From Rhodobacter sp. (GTDB lineage Bacteria > Pseudomonadota > Alphaproteobacteria > Rhodobacterales > Rhodobacteraceae): 64,000 nucleotides of DNA. The DNA is taken from assembly GCA_027484145.1 (NCBI GenBank), contig JAIXUH010000026.1:124001-188000 (forward strand), in the 5' to 3' direction. The position numbers were made by a program, and so were the translations under genes. Shown here one piece after another: positions 42,274 through 51,279 of this stretch. Below the pieces are notes generated by a model. It had not been told where the DNA came from and made no database searches. It worked only from the letters and a program-made list of their open reading frames with translations. Numbering within the stretch: the first letter of the stretch is position 1; the number at the start of each line of letters is the position of its first letter.

Positions 42274-43578
42274 TCAGACCGATTCAATCCGGATGGCCAC
42301 CGGTGCGTCAATCATCACCCCCGTCTTGCCAAAGGCGGCAGTGGCAAAGCTGATGTCGGCCGGTGTGGCCTTGTGCGTCACGATCAGCACGATGGCGCGG
42401 TCATCCTGTGCGCCTGGCTGGTTGATCTGGCGCATCTGGTCGATAGAGATGCCCGCCTCGCCCAAACAGGTGGCGATCTTGGCCAATGCACCGGGTTTGT
42501 CCAGCAGCGTCATGCGCAGGTAGTAGGGCGCCGGAGTGGCGGATTTGGCGGGTACGGCGGCCAGCAGGCTGGCAGCAGGCTGACCGAACACGGGCAGACG
42601 GTTGCCGCGCGCAAGGTCGATCACATCGCCCATCACCGCGCTTGCGGTTGGACCCATACCCGCCCCTGCGCCACGCAGCACGATTTGCCCAACACTGTCG
42701 CCTTCCAGCACCACCATGTTGGTGCCGCCTTGCAACTGGCCCAGCGGGCTGTCTGCCGGCACCAGGCAGGGCGTCATCCGCTGTTCCAGCCCGCGCCCGG
42801 TCATCTGCGCCACGCCCAGAAGCTTGATCCGATAGCCCATGTCGGCGGCAAGGGTGATGTCGTCGATCGAGACATTGCCGATGCCTTCCAGTTCGACATT
42901 GTCGAAATCGACCCGCGTGCCAAAGGCGATGGCGGCCAGCAGCGACAGTTTGTGGCCCGCGTCGATGCCGCCGACATCAAGGTTGGGGTCGGCCTCCAGA
43001 TAGCCCAGCTGGCGGGCTTCTTCGAAAACCGTCTCATAGGGCAACCCGGCCGACTGCATGCGCGTCAGGATATAGTTGCAGGTTCCGTTCATCACGCCCA
43101 TCACCCGGCGCATCTGATTGCCGGCCAACCCTTCGGTCAGGGCCTTGATCACGGGGATGCCACCCGCAACAGCCGCTTCGAACCGGATGGCACGGCCCGC
43201 GGCCTCGGCCGCTTCGGCGAGGGATTGGCCGTGATGGGCCAGCAGCGCCTTGTTGGCTGTGACCACATCCTTGCCAGCGGCCAGTGCGGCTTCGGTTGCC
43301 AGTCTGGCCGGGCCTTCGTGGCCGCCCATCACCTCGACGAACACATCGACGTCGTCACGGCGCGCAAGGGCGACCGGGTCGGTTTCCCAGGCGTAGCCCG
43401 ACAGGTCAGCATCCCGGTTCTTGGTCGCGTCGCGGGCGGAAACGGCGGTGATGATCACAGGGCGGCCTGCACGGGCGGTGATCAATGCTGCATGGCCTTG
43501 CACGATCTTGACCACCCCGATGCCGACGGTCCCCAGACCTGCAAGACCGAGACGCAAGGGGGCGCGATTGGCGGGCAT
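42274..43578 (-). CDS. hom: Homoserine dehydrogenase
   Basis: A 434-residue NAD(P)-dependent enzyme turning aspartate semialdehyde into homoserine for threonine and methionine. The N-terminal Rossmann motif is RLGLAGLGTVGIGVVKIV; the catalytic domain has VTANKALLAHHGQSLAEAAE, ANGI-like VAGGIPVIKALTEGLAGNQM, GVMNGTCNYILTRM and EADPNLDVGGIDAGHKLSLL with the catalytic Lys/Asp. A C-terminal ACT domain (PYYLRMTLLDKPGALAKIAT) suggests feedback by threonine. The start MPANRAPLRL is just before the first strand. Confidence 0.95.
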   Translation of the reverse strand: MPANRAPLRLGLAGLGTVGIGVVKIVQGHAALITARAGRPVIITAVSARDATKNRDADLSGYAWETDPVALARRDDVDVFVEVMGGHEGPARLATEAALAAGKDVVTANKALLAHHGQSLAEAAEAAGRAIRFEAAVAGGIPVIKALTEGLAGNQMRRVMGVMNGTCNYILTRMQSAGLPYETVFEEARQLGYLEADPNLDVGGIDAGHKLSLLAAIAFGTRVDFDNVELEGIGNVSIDDITLAADMGYRIKLLGVAQMTGRGLEQRMTPCLVPADSPLGQLQGGTNMVVLEGDSVGQIVLRGAGAGMGPTASAVMGDVIDLARGNRLPVFGQPAASLLAAVPAKSATPAPYYLRMTLLDKPGALAKIATCLGEAGISIDQMRQINQPGAQDDRAIVLIVTHKATPADISFATAAFGKTGVMIDAPVAIRIESV

Positions 43579-43651
43579 AGGGGACCTCTGGCTTGGGTTA
43601 CCGCGCGCTCATAACTGGTCCGGCTTGCCAAGGCAACGCGCGGGCTTTGGT

Positions 43652-43903
43652 TTACAGACCGCGCAATCGGGCAGCGCGTGCCTTCAGCGCGGCAGCGCGA
43701 CCCTGCACTGATCCGACCGCCGCTTCGCCTGAGCCGACCGAATCGGCCTGCGCCAGAAGGCCCTCAAGCGGCACCAGATCGGGCGCGACACCGGGTTTTG
43801 CGGCGCGGGTGGCCGCGTCAAGTTCAGGAAAGGTCGAACATCCTGCCACCGTAAGCAGGCAAAACAGGCATATGTGAACAAAACTCGGGCGATTTCTGAC
43901 CAT
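43652..43903 (-). CDS. Small lipoprotein
   Basis: An 83-residue predicted lipoprotein with signal MVRNRPSFVHICLFCLLTVA and lipidated Cys at residue 22 (VAGC). The mature part is Ala-rich and helical (VQGRAAALKARAARLRGL) without recognised domains. The start at 43903 yields a proper basic-hydrophobic signal peptide; longer frames do not. It lies upstream of hom on the same strand and is divergent from the histidine kinase gene. Confidence 0.65.
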   Translation of the reverse strand: MVRNRPSFVHICLFCLLTVAGCSTFPELDAATRAAKPGVAPDLVPLEGLLAQADSVGSGEAAVGSVQGRAAALKARAARLRGL

Positions 43904-44146
43904 GGGCGCAAGGATAGCTGCCGGGCCAAACCCAAGCAAGCGCGGCTTCTGTCCGGTCAGCCAACCCTGACGTCCATTCTTGGGCGACAACTCGCCGATG
44001 CGGCGAGCAACCTATCCAAAGGCGATATCTTCTTATCCGAACGGATCGTTTTCCGCAGGTGCACACCTGTTAGAGTGTTAACGATAGCGTTGGTATGGGA
44101 GCAACGCCGCAAACGTAGAATCGGTGCGCAGGTAAAGGGGGCCGCA

Positions 44147-45952
44147 GTGTTAGGTCGACTGTTCGGGTACATCGACCGCAACCAGACGCGACTTCTCGCG
44201 AACATCGAGGCATCGGCGCAGGAAACACCACAGCGCGCGGCCTTGGTCTTTTCCGTTTTCGGCGCTCTGGCACAGTTCACGGATTGGCGGATTGCAGCGG
44301 TCTGCGCCGTGATCGGGCTGGCGGATGACATTGTGCTGTTCCTTGTGCGCAACAGCCTGCGCCGGAAGATCTGGCGTGGCGGGTTCCTGATCGTAGCCGC
44401 CTTCAACTTTGCCGGTGCCACCGCCTTTGCCGGGTTTCTGGCCCATCTGCAGATGCACAGTGACAACATGATTGCGTCCTTGTCGGCGGCGGTGGTGCTG
44501 ATCGGCGGGATGGTGGAACTCGCCTCGCCCAAATCGGGGCGGCACGCCTTTGCGATTGTGACGCTGATCCCGATCTGGCTGGCGCTGTTCATCTCGATCA
44601 GCTTTGCAATGATCGAATTCGGCGGAACATCGTTTCAGACGGTGACCGGTCTTTTGGTGCTGACGGTGGCGGCGGTGCATACCTCGCTGATCTTTGCCGA
44701 AACCGCCAAGCGGACCTGGGCGCTGGAGGAAGAGACCGCGCGTGCCAATGCCGCGAATGACCAGAAAACCCGTTTTCTTGGCACCATGAGCCATGAAATC
44801 CGCACCCCTTTGCATGCGCTTTACGGTACGGCGCAATTGCTGACGCTGTCCGATGACATTAACGAAGTGCACCGTTTGGGCCGCATTCTGCTGGCGGCGG
44901 CGGGCGATCTGAAGGTCATCGTTGATGACGTGGTCGATTTTGCCAACGTCGAGGCCGGTCAGATTACCCTGCGGCCGGTCTCGACGGATCTGTCATCCTT
45001 TACCCAGCGGATCGGCGATTTGTTCCTTGGTCCGGCCCGCGCCAAGGGGTTGACGCTGGCGGTTGATGTCGATGGCACGGCGCAGCGGGCTCTTGCCCTG
45101 CTGGACCCGGCCCGCGTGGGGCAGGTGCTGTCGAACCTGCTTTCTAATGCAGTCAAGTTCACGGACAAAGGCGGGGTTGTGCTGCGGGTCGAAGTAGATG
45201 CCGCGCAGCAGCTTTTGCGGTTTCATGTCAGCGACACGGGCGATGGCATCCCGCATGAGGACCGCCAACGCATTTTTGAACCCTATGGCAAGTTTCGCAA
45301 GGCCGACCATCGACCGGGCCGCCATGGCGCCGGGCTGGGGCTGGCCAGCAGCCGCGTTCTGGCAAGCCATATGGGCGGGCACCTCAGCTTGGGCGAGTCG
45401 TCCGGCAGTGGCGCGGTCTTTTCACTGATCCTGCCCCTGCAGCATCCGGGCGTGCAACTGCCGCATGCGCTGGACGTTGTGCCGCAATCGACCCCAGCCA
45501 CGCCACAACGCCCGGCCAAGGCGGGGCCGTCAAAACGGCTTGGGGCACTGCGGATTCTGGTGGTGGATGATGTTGCGATCAATCGAGAGGTCATGCGCGC
45601 GATGCTGGAGCACCATGGCGCGCGGGTGCTGGAGGCGGAAGATGGCCGCGCGGCGCTGGAGATTATCGAGGCGCATCCGCTTGATGTGGTTTTGCTGGAC
45701 AACATGATGCCGGTGATGACAGGGCGCGAGATGTTGGCCGAACTGCGCAGCCGCAAAGGGCCAGAGCGCAACCTGACGGTCATCGGCATTTCTGCGGGCA
45801 GTATTCAGGCCGAGCGTGATGCCTTTATCGAACTGGGCCTGAACGCCTTTCTGTCAAAGCCGGTGTCGATGCGGCAACTGACCGAAACGGTGGAACAGGC
45901 CTGCAAGCTGATCGATGGCCCCGACTCAAGGTTCCCGCGCCTATTGGCCTGA
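44147..45952 (+). CDS. Hybrid sensor histidine kinase/response regulator
   Basis: A 601-residue kinase. Residues about 30-185 form six membrane segments with no periplasmic domain. HisKA follows with MSHEIRTPLH (phospho-accepting His216). The HATPase domain has the N box SNLLSNAVKF (330-339), G1 DTGDGIP (363-369) and G2 GAGLGLA. A receiver domain occupies about 468-590: Asp474/Asp475, phospho-acceptor Asp518 in LLDNMMP, and Lys571 in FLSKP. GTG at 44147 is chosen because AAAGGGGG lies 5 bp upstream; codons before it include no membrane or kinase similarity. No partner regulator or Hpt protein is adjacent, so its output is unknown. Confidence 0.9.
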   Translation: MLGRLFGYIDRNQTRLLANIEASAQETPQRAALVFSVFGALAQFTDWRIAAVCAVIGLADDIVLFLVRNSLRRKIWRGGFLIVAAFNFAGATAFAGFLAHLQMHSDNMIASLSAAVVLIGGMVELASPKSGRHAFAIVTLIPIWLALFISISFAMIEFGGTSFQTVTGLLVLTVAAVHTSLIFAETAKRTWALEEETARANAANDQKTRFLGTMSHEIRTPLHALYGTAQLLTLSDDINEVHRLGRILLAAAGDLKVIVDDVVDFANVEAGQITLRPVSTDLSSFTQRIGDLFLGPARAKGLTLAVDVDGTAQRALALLDPARVGQVLSNLLSNAVKFTDKGGVVLRVEVDAAQQLLRFHVSDTGDGIPHEDRQRIFEPYGKFRKADHRPGRHGAGLGLASSRVLASHMGGHLSLGESSGSGAVFSLILPLQHPGVQLPHALDVVPQSTPATPQRPAKAGPSKRLGALRILVVDDVAINREVMRAMLEHHGARVLEAEDGRAALEIIEAHPLDVVLLDNMMPVMTGREMLAELRSRKGPERNLTVIGISAGSIQAERDAFIELGLNAFLSKPVSMRQLTETVEQACKLIDGPDSRFPRLLA

Positions 45953-45969
45953 CCCCTGCGCCAATGAAA

Positions 45970-45994
45970 ACGGCCCGCCTTAAGGACGGGCCGT
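45970..45994. terminator. Hairpin terminator between convergent genes
   Basis: ACGGCCCG (45970-45977), loop CCTTAAGGA, CGGGCCGT (45987-45994), preceded by AAAA. It lies between the histidine kinase and the convergent TadE-like genes and may serve both. Confidence 0.75.
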
Positions 45995-46023
45995 CTATCA
46001 ATCTCTGCGTTGCTAAGGAGTGT

Positions 46024-46596
46024 TTAGCCGCATGCGACGTTCTCAAGGCAGATGCGTGGCACAAAGCGAGGCCGTGTCACGATGAACTGCTGGAACATCT
46101 GCTCGCCCACATACATGCTGAAGGCAGGGGTAAAGTCGACCTCGGTTTCCACCAGCACGATCGAGTCGCCGTCGGCCAGCAGCGGGATCCGGAAGGCGAC
46201 GGCTTGCAGGGTCGCTGTGTTGTAAGGGGGCATTTCGCCATAGGGCGAGAAGGACCATTCCACCTCATACCGGTTGCGCACACCGCTGAACACCACGCTG
46301 GAGATGCGCATTTCAACCGGCAGATCGTCGCCCACCATATACTGCATCACATCATGCAGGCCGTTCAGATAGGCCGCATCGACCGGGATCATCTCACGCG
46401 TGATCAGGTCGGACACGGTGTAGGTGGCCTTTTGGCTGGTGTTCAGCGACCGGAACGCATCCCAATAGGTAAAGGCTCCGATGATTGCCCATATGAACAC
46501 GGGAACCACCAGCAGCGTTTCGGCAGCCATGATACCGTCTTCACGCCGGAAGAACCGCCGCGCGGACGACATGAACGTTTCTGAAAGCTTTGCCAT
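46024..46596 (-). CDS. TadE-like pilus-assembly/pseudopilin protein (second)
   Basis: A 190-residue protein with a short basic N-terminus, FFRREDGIMAAETLLVVPVF (class III pseudopilin-type Glu-containing hydrophobic helix, about residues 19-45), and an exported domain with two Cys near the C-terminus (ICLENVACG). TadE/TadF-like minor pilins of the Flp pilus have this plan. The start at 46596 is favoured because AAGGA lies 9 bp upstream; the ATG at 46605 abuts that site. It is the last gene of a three-gene minus-strand cluster (TadG-like, TadE-like, TadE-like). The rest of the tad machinery is elsewhere. Confidence 0.82.
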   Translation of the reverse strand: MAKLSETFMSSARRFFRREDGIMAAETLLVVPVFIWAIIGAFTYWDAFRSLNTSQKATYTVSDLITREMIPVDAAYLNGLHDVMQYMVGDDLPVEMRISSVVFSGVRNRYEVEWSFSPYGEMPPYNTATLQAVAFRIPLLADGDSIVLVETEVDFTPAFSMYVGEQMFQQFIVTRPRFVPRICLENVACG

Positions 46597-46625
46597 CGGG
46601 ATCATTCCTTGAACACTTGCAGGAC

Positions 46626-47162
46626 TTAAGACGGTTCGTTGACGAAGGCCGAGATCGCGGCCATGCCGTAGCCACCGTCAGCATCAAGATCGAGGCTTGC
46701 GCCAAGGCCGGTGCCGGGGAACAGCGGTTCGACGATAACGCAGGCGCGCACCAGCATGATCTCGCTTTGGGCGCCCATGTTGAAGGCGACCACCGGCTGG
46801 ATCACTTCTTCACGGTCGACACAGGACACGGGCGCTGCGGGCAGGGCCCAGACATCCGTGTTAATCGGCTGCAACTCTATCATGATCGTGTCGCGGCAGT
46901 TGCCGATGATGCGGGCGCGGTCGCAGATCGTGTCCTTCAGCAAGTCGGACGTCGGATTTTCGAACTGGCCCAGCCGCAACTGGCGGATCGTTGTATCAAG
47001 CGCGAACTCCAGCATCACCGATTTGGTCATCAAGAGGCCCATCTCGGTGGCGAAGATGAACATGCCCATCACCACCGGAAAGAAGAGGGCGAATTCGACT
47101 GCGGCAATTCCGTCTTCCTGGCGTCGGAACAGCCCAAGTCTTTTGCGAAGGTTCGTGATCAT
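46626..47162 (-). CDS. TadE-like pseudopilin protein (first)
   Basis: A 178-residue protein of the same design as its downstream neighbour: basic leader, then RRQEDGIAAVEFALFFPVVM with the pilin-type Glu, and an exported domain with four Cys (DTICDRARIIGNCRD, PVSCVDRE, RACVIVEP) that could form two disulfides. It overlaps the TadG-like gene by 4 bp and is 29 bp before the second TadE-like gene. Its likely role is a minor component of a Flp/Tad pilus or related envelope structure. Confidence 0.85.
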   Translation of the reverse strand: MITNLRKRLGLFRRQEDGIAAVEFALFFPVVMGMFIFATEMGLLMTKSVMLEFALDTTIRQLRLGQFENPTSDLLKDTICDRARIIGNCRDTIMIELQPINTDVWALPAAPVSCVDREEVIQPVVAFNMGAQSEIMLVRACVIVEPLFPGTGLGASLDLDADGGYGMAAISAFVNEPS

Positions 47163-48853
47163 TGGGTCAACCTCAGCTGGCTGATGTTGCTGGCGATCGA
47201 GCGGAACGCCGACTGGATTTCAAGACCATTGGCATCGAAGTAGTGGCCACGCGAACTGGAGCATTGTTCGATCTGGGTTGCGCCATTCGCCGGGGCTTCG
47301 AACGAGATGCCATAGACGATCACGTTGTTCCCACGGGCGAGACCACAGATTTCCTGCAACTGCGCGTCCATGGAGCCGATGGGCGTCTTGGTCCGCATTT
47401 GATCCATGGTCGAAGTGTAGACCGAGGTGCTGCTGCCAAAGGCGCGGGCGTAAAGCTGCCATGCAACCCATGTCATACGCTGGTTCGCCCAGACCTGCTG
47501 CCACGTCTGACGGGTGACGCCGGTGTAGGTTGCCGTCGCGCTGTAGCAAGCGCTGCCGCCCGGCGCGGTGCCGTTCCAGGGGCGCGAATGCCATGCGCCA
47601 AGGTGGGGCACCCAGAAGGGCCGGCTGTTGCAGATGGTAGTTGCCGATGTCGAGGTGACGCGGCTGGCGTGGAAGATCGAATAGTTCGTATCACCGTTTG
47701 CACGCCAGATCGGGGCCTGACCCGTGCGGAAGCCGGGGTTCACGCGCTCTTCGGCGAAGTGTTCGCCATCGGTCATCAGAACGACGATCTTCATCGCTTC
47801 GTCATCGCCATAGTCAAAGGGCCGCCCGTTGAAATGCCCAGGTGTCAGGCCAGCCGTCACCATGTTCGAGATGATACCACGCGAGCTTGGGTCGATCAGG
47901 GCAAGACCCCATTTCAGACCGGCGTTGATCGACGTAGCGCCAACGGCCGTCAGGTTCGTGATCTTGTTGTGCAGTCGCACAGCATTGTTGGTGGGCGGCA
48001 ACACCGTGTTGACGGTGCTGGGCGGGCACCAGCGGTTTGCCGGATTTGGCGTTGCGCTGGAGTTGTTGAAGGCAAGGTAGCCGCTGGTCGAGGTTGACGA
48101 GAAGGTGTCGGCATGTGCCGTGACCGGCATTGCAAGCGTTGTCGACATACCGGACGACCCATAGACGCTGGCGGGCAGGTCATAGCAGTTCACATCTGTC
48201 ACACCGTGATCGTCAATCTCGTTGAACTGCTGTTGCAGCACTTCGGGCAGGTTGACCTGACCGTTGAACGGAACGATCCCGATGGAAATGCGGTTGTCGT
48301 CGTCGGATTCCAGAACGGTATCGATGAATTCGTTCGCTGCGGTTTTCAGGTTCACAAGGCGGCTGTTGCTGGCCATGGAACCGGACACGTCCAGCACGAG
48401 CGAAATCTCAACGTTGGTGATGCGCTGTTCGGCGACCGAACGGCCGCGCGCCTCCATCTCGAAAACCTCGTTCGGGTTGTAAAGGTCCATGAAGATGGGG
48501 TTGGTGTCGGCGGCGGCTTCGGCCAGCACATTGCGGAAGTTCAGGCCTTCCGTCACCTCGACCGTGGTCAACTTGTCTGTCAGCCCTGCCTTCGCCACAT
48601 AGTCGCGGACGACGTCTTCAGGATCAAGTTCCTGCGTCATTGACGCCGAGGCCAGCGTGGCGCGATCCAGCGTCTGCTGAAGTTCGGTTCTGGTTGTTTC
48701 AAAACGCATGATGTCGACGCCCATGCCCGCAAGCATCAGCATCAGGATCATCATGACTGCCGCAAAGAACAGGATCGTACCGTCTTCTTCGCGCAGGAAT
48801 TGCTCTCCGCGGTTCAGCGGAGCGATAGCAGCAGCATCAGTTTCGCGGTCCAT
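47159..48853 (-). CDS. TadG-like protein with von Willebrand A domain
   Basis: A 564-residue protein. The N-terminal FLREEDGTILFFAAVMMILM LAGMGVDIM-type helix (about residues 20-50) anchors it as in TadG. A vWA domain starts at VEISLVLDVSGSMASNSR (MIDAS DxSxS) and includes IGIVPFNGQVN, TSINAGLKWG and IVVLMTDGEH. A Ser/Thr/Trp-rich insert between about 370 and 480 precedes the last vWA strand (NVIVYGISFEA). TadG proteins link Tad pili to the cell envelope. ATG at 48853 (MDRETDAAAI) was chosen; the frame is open to 48928. It is the first gene of the three-gene cluster and is followed by a 4-bp overlap. Confidence 0.88.
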   Translation of the reverse strand: MDRETDAAAIAPLNRGEQFLREEDGTILFFAAVMMILMLMLAGMGVDIMRFETTRTELQQTLDRATLASASMTQELDPEDVVRDYVAKAGLTDKLTTVEVTEGLNFRNVLAEAAADTNPIFMDLYNPNEVFEMEARGRSVAEQRITNVEISLVLDVSGSMASNSRLVNLKTAANEFIDTVLESDDDNRISIGIVPFNGQVNLPEVLQQQFNEIDDHGVTDVNCYDLPASVYGSSGMSTTLAMPVTAHADTFSSTSTSGYLAFNNSSATPNPANRWCPPSTVNTVLPPTNNAVRLHNKITNLTAVGATSINAGLKWGLALIDPSSRGIISNMVTAGLTPGHFNGRPFDYGDDEAMKIVVLMTDGEHFAEERVNPGFRTGQAPIWRANGDTNYSIFHASRVTSTSATTICNSRPFWVPHLGAWHSRPWNGTAPGGSACYSATATYTGVTRQTWQQVWANQRMTWVAWQLYARAFGSSTSVYTSTMDQMRTKTPIGSMDAQLQEICGLARGNNVIVYGISFEAPANGATQIEQCSSSRGHYFDANGLEIQSAFRSIASNISQLRLTQ

Positions 48854-49213
48854 ACCTATGTCCCCAAATGCCAGAAACGCCGCCCCCACGGTCTTCTGGC
48901 CACACTTCATCCAGTCGAACAGACGCACAGAGCGGGGCGAAATTGTGGCAGCGACCCGGCTTGTGGTCTTAAACGGGGCAGGCTGGAAACGATCCTAAGG
49001 TTGGCATTCTATTGTCGCGCGGGCTGCGACAGAAGATGGTCAGGCGGATGCCTTACAGACGAAAGACTGGGGTCTGCGGCTGATGGAACGCTTCTGATTC
49101 GAATCGCTTTATCGATAACCTCTCGTTTCTTTCGAGATGAATTCTTCACCTTCTATCGCTAGGCTCACGGTCGGGCGCAAAGAATGGCGCCCTGCCAGAC
49201 AGGGAGAGATGGC
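48854..49213. promoter_or_regulatory. 360-bp divergent intergenic region, tadG-like / glutamate dehydrogenase-type gene
   Basis: Non-coding, with two adjacent perfect palindromes, GATTCGAATC (49096-49105) and TTATCGATAA (49109-49118), in an AT-richer stretch about 100 bp before the dehydrogenase start. Both divergent promoters must lie here. Nothing else was recognised. Confidence 0.4.
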
Positions 49214-50647
49214 ATGGAACGCAAAGGCGAGCCGACGTTTCGCGAGTCGGTCGATCTGATGTTCAACCGGGCGGTCAAGCTGATGGATCTGAGTCCAGGG
49301 CTTGAGCAGAAGATCAGGGTCTGCAACTCGACCTACACCGTGCGGTTCGGTGTGCGCCTGCGTGGCAAGATCGAAACCTTCACCGGCTATCGCTCGGTTC
49401 ATTCCGAACATATGGAGCCGGTCAAGGGCGGCATCCGCTATGCCCTGTCGGTCAACCAGGATGAGGTCGAGGCGCTGGCTGCGCTGATGACCTATAAGTG
49501 CGCGCTGGTGGAAACGCCGTTTGGCGGATCAAAGGGTGGCCTGTGCATCGACCCCCGCGCATGGGAAGAGGATGAGCTGGAGCAGATCACCCGCCGCTTT
49601 GCCTATGAGTTGATCAAGCGCGACCTGATCCACCCCGCGCAGAACGTGCCCGCCCCCGACATGGGCACAGGTGAGCGTGAGATGGCGTGGATCGCCGACC
49701 AATACATGCGGATGAACACGACCGACATCAACGGCCGCGCCTGCGTGACCGGGAAACCCCCACATGCGGGTGGTATTCAGGGCCGGGTCGAGGCGACGGG
49801 CCGCGGCGTGCAATATGCCTTGCGTGAATTCTTCCGCCAAAGCGAGGACAAGGCCAAGGCCGGGCTGTCCGGCGGGCTGGATGGCAAGCGAATCGTGGTG
49901 CAGGGCCTTGGCAACGTGGGCTATCACGCCGCCAAATTCCTGTCCGAGGAAGACGGGTGCAAGATCACCGCCGTCATCGAACGCGATGGTGCGCTGGTCG
50001 ATGACAAGGGCCTGAACATCGAGGACATCCGCCAGTGGATGGTCAAGCATGGCGGCAGCATCAAGGGCTATCCGCAGGCCACGCTGGTCGAGGATGGCGC
50101 AAGCCTGCTGGAGGCGGAGTGTGACATCCTGATCCCGGCCGCAATGGAAGGCGTCATCCACCGCGAGAACGCCCCGCGCATCAAGGCGCCCCTGATCATC
50201 GAGGCCGCGAATGGCCCGATCACCTTTGGCGGAGATGAAATCCTGCGGCAGAAGGGCTGTGTCATCATTCCCGACATGTATGCGAATGCGGGCGGTGTGA
50301 CCGTGTCTTACTTTGAATGGGTCAAGAACCTGTCGCACATCCGTTTTGGCCGCATGCAGCGCCGGGCCGAGGAATCGCGCCACCAGATGCTGGTGGACGA
50401 GTTGGAGCGTCTGTCGGCCGACAAGGGCCTTGGCTGGACGTTGTCGCCCGGCTTTAAGGACAAGTATCTGCGCGGGGCGGGTGAACTGGAACTGGTCCGC
50501 TCGGGCTTGGATGACACCATGCGCACGGCCTATCAGGCAATGCGCGAGGTTTGGCACAGCCGTGGCGATGTCGATGACCTGCGCACTGCGGCCTACATCG
50601 TGTCGATCGGGCGTGTCTCGCTGGCCTATCAGTCCAAAGGGCTGTGA
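49214..50647 (+). CDS. Glu/Leu/Phe/Val dehydrogenase family protein
   Basis: A 477-residue amino-acid dehydrogenase, probably glutamate dehydrogenase, interconverting 2-oxoglutarate and glutamate. Residues 60-115 carry the substrate site (VKGGIRYALSVNQDEVEALA, MTYKCALVETPFGGSKGGLC with catalytic Lys107). The Rossmann domain has VVQGLGNVGYHAAKFLSEED and the region ECDILIPAAMEGVIHREN and EAANGPITFGGDEILR. The length suits the family. ATG at 49214 follows AGGGAGAGATGGC; an ATG at 49184 is in frame but less likely. Exact amino-acid preference cannot be settled from sequence. Confidence 0.92.
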   Translation: MERKGEPTFRESVDLMFNRAVKLMDLSPGLEQKIRVCNSTYTVRFGVRLRGKIETFTGYRSVHSEHMEPVKGGIRYALSVNQDEVEALAALMTYKCALVETPFGGSKGGLCIDPRAWEEDELEQITRRFAYELIKRDLIHPAQNVPAPDMGTGEREMAWIADQYMRMNTTDINGRACVTGKPPHAGGIQGRVEATGRGVQYALREFFRQSEDKAKAGLSGGLDGKRIVVQGLGNVGYHAAKFLSEEDGCKITAVIERDGALVDDKGLNIEDIRQWMVKHGGSIKGYPQATLVEDGASLLEAECDILIPAAMEGVIHRENAPRIKAPLIIEAANGPITFGGDEILRQKGCVIIPDMYANAGGVTVSYFEWVKNLSHIRFGRMQRRAEESRHQMLVDELERLSADKGLGWTLSPGFKDKYLRGAGELELVRSGLDDTMRTAYQAMREVWHSRGDVDDLRTAAYIVSIGRVSLAYQSKGL

Positions 50648-50723
50648 TCTGTCGCCCTGCTGACGGATTTTGTCAGCAGGGCGTCACTATCCTGGACCCA
50701 TTCGTTCAGGAAGGGATCAGACC

Positions 50724-51203
50724 ATGACATCTTGGATTGCTGTCGCATCGGCAAATCACGTCGCAATCGGCGCGGCGCAGGGGTTTATGCAGGTCAACCA
50801 CGGCAAGTCTGCACCGCTCCGGCGGATCACGCCGGGCGATTTCGTAGCCTACTATTCTCCGGTGCAGGTCTACGGCACGCGCACGCCTTTGCAGGCGTTC
50901 ACCGCGCTGGGCCGCGTTCGTGACGGTGAGGTCTATAAGGGCGATATGGGCGGTGGCTTTACGCCATTCCGGCGCGATGTTGATTGGTTCGCAGCAAACC
51001 CTGCCCCCATTGCGCCGCTTTTGGCACAGCTTTCCTTTACGGCTGGCAAGCCCAACTGGGGTTACCCGTTCCGCTTTGGCCTGTTTGCCGTGCCTGAGTC
51101 AGATATGGCCCTGATCGCCGCGGCGATGCGGTGCGTTTTGGCGCTGCCCGCTTCCACCGAACCGGCTGACCACTTGCGACACGTTTTGTCGCAGACATCA
51201 TAG
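50724..51203 (+). CDS. EVE domain-containing protein
   Basis: A 159-residue PUA-like fold protein: it begins [20 protein letters not shown] and [20 protein letters not shown], then [11 protein letters not shown] and a C-terminal [20 protein letters not shown]. It matches the EVE family (formerly UPF0310), whose members bind modified bases in DNA or RNA and are often attached to modification-dependent restriction enzymes; free-standing EVE genes also occur. No restriction gene is adjacent. The start has AGGAAGGGATC upstream. It is 77 bp before soxB on the same strand, but co-transcription is uncertain. Confidence 0.85.
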   Translation: MTSWIAVASANHVAIGAAQGFMQVNHGKSAPLRRITPGDFVAYYSPVQVYGTRTPLQAFTALGRVRDGEVYKGDMGGGFTPFRRDVDWFAANPAPIAPLLAQLSFTAGKPNWGYPFRFGLFAVPESDMALIAAAMRCVLALPASTEPADHLRHVLSQTS

Positions 51204-51279
51204 CTTGTCTGGCCCCAACAGTTCATTGCACTTCCCTAACGACCGCGATTTACTTTGCGCGGTCAATCGGGGCGGGTCC

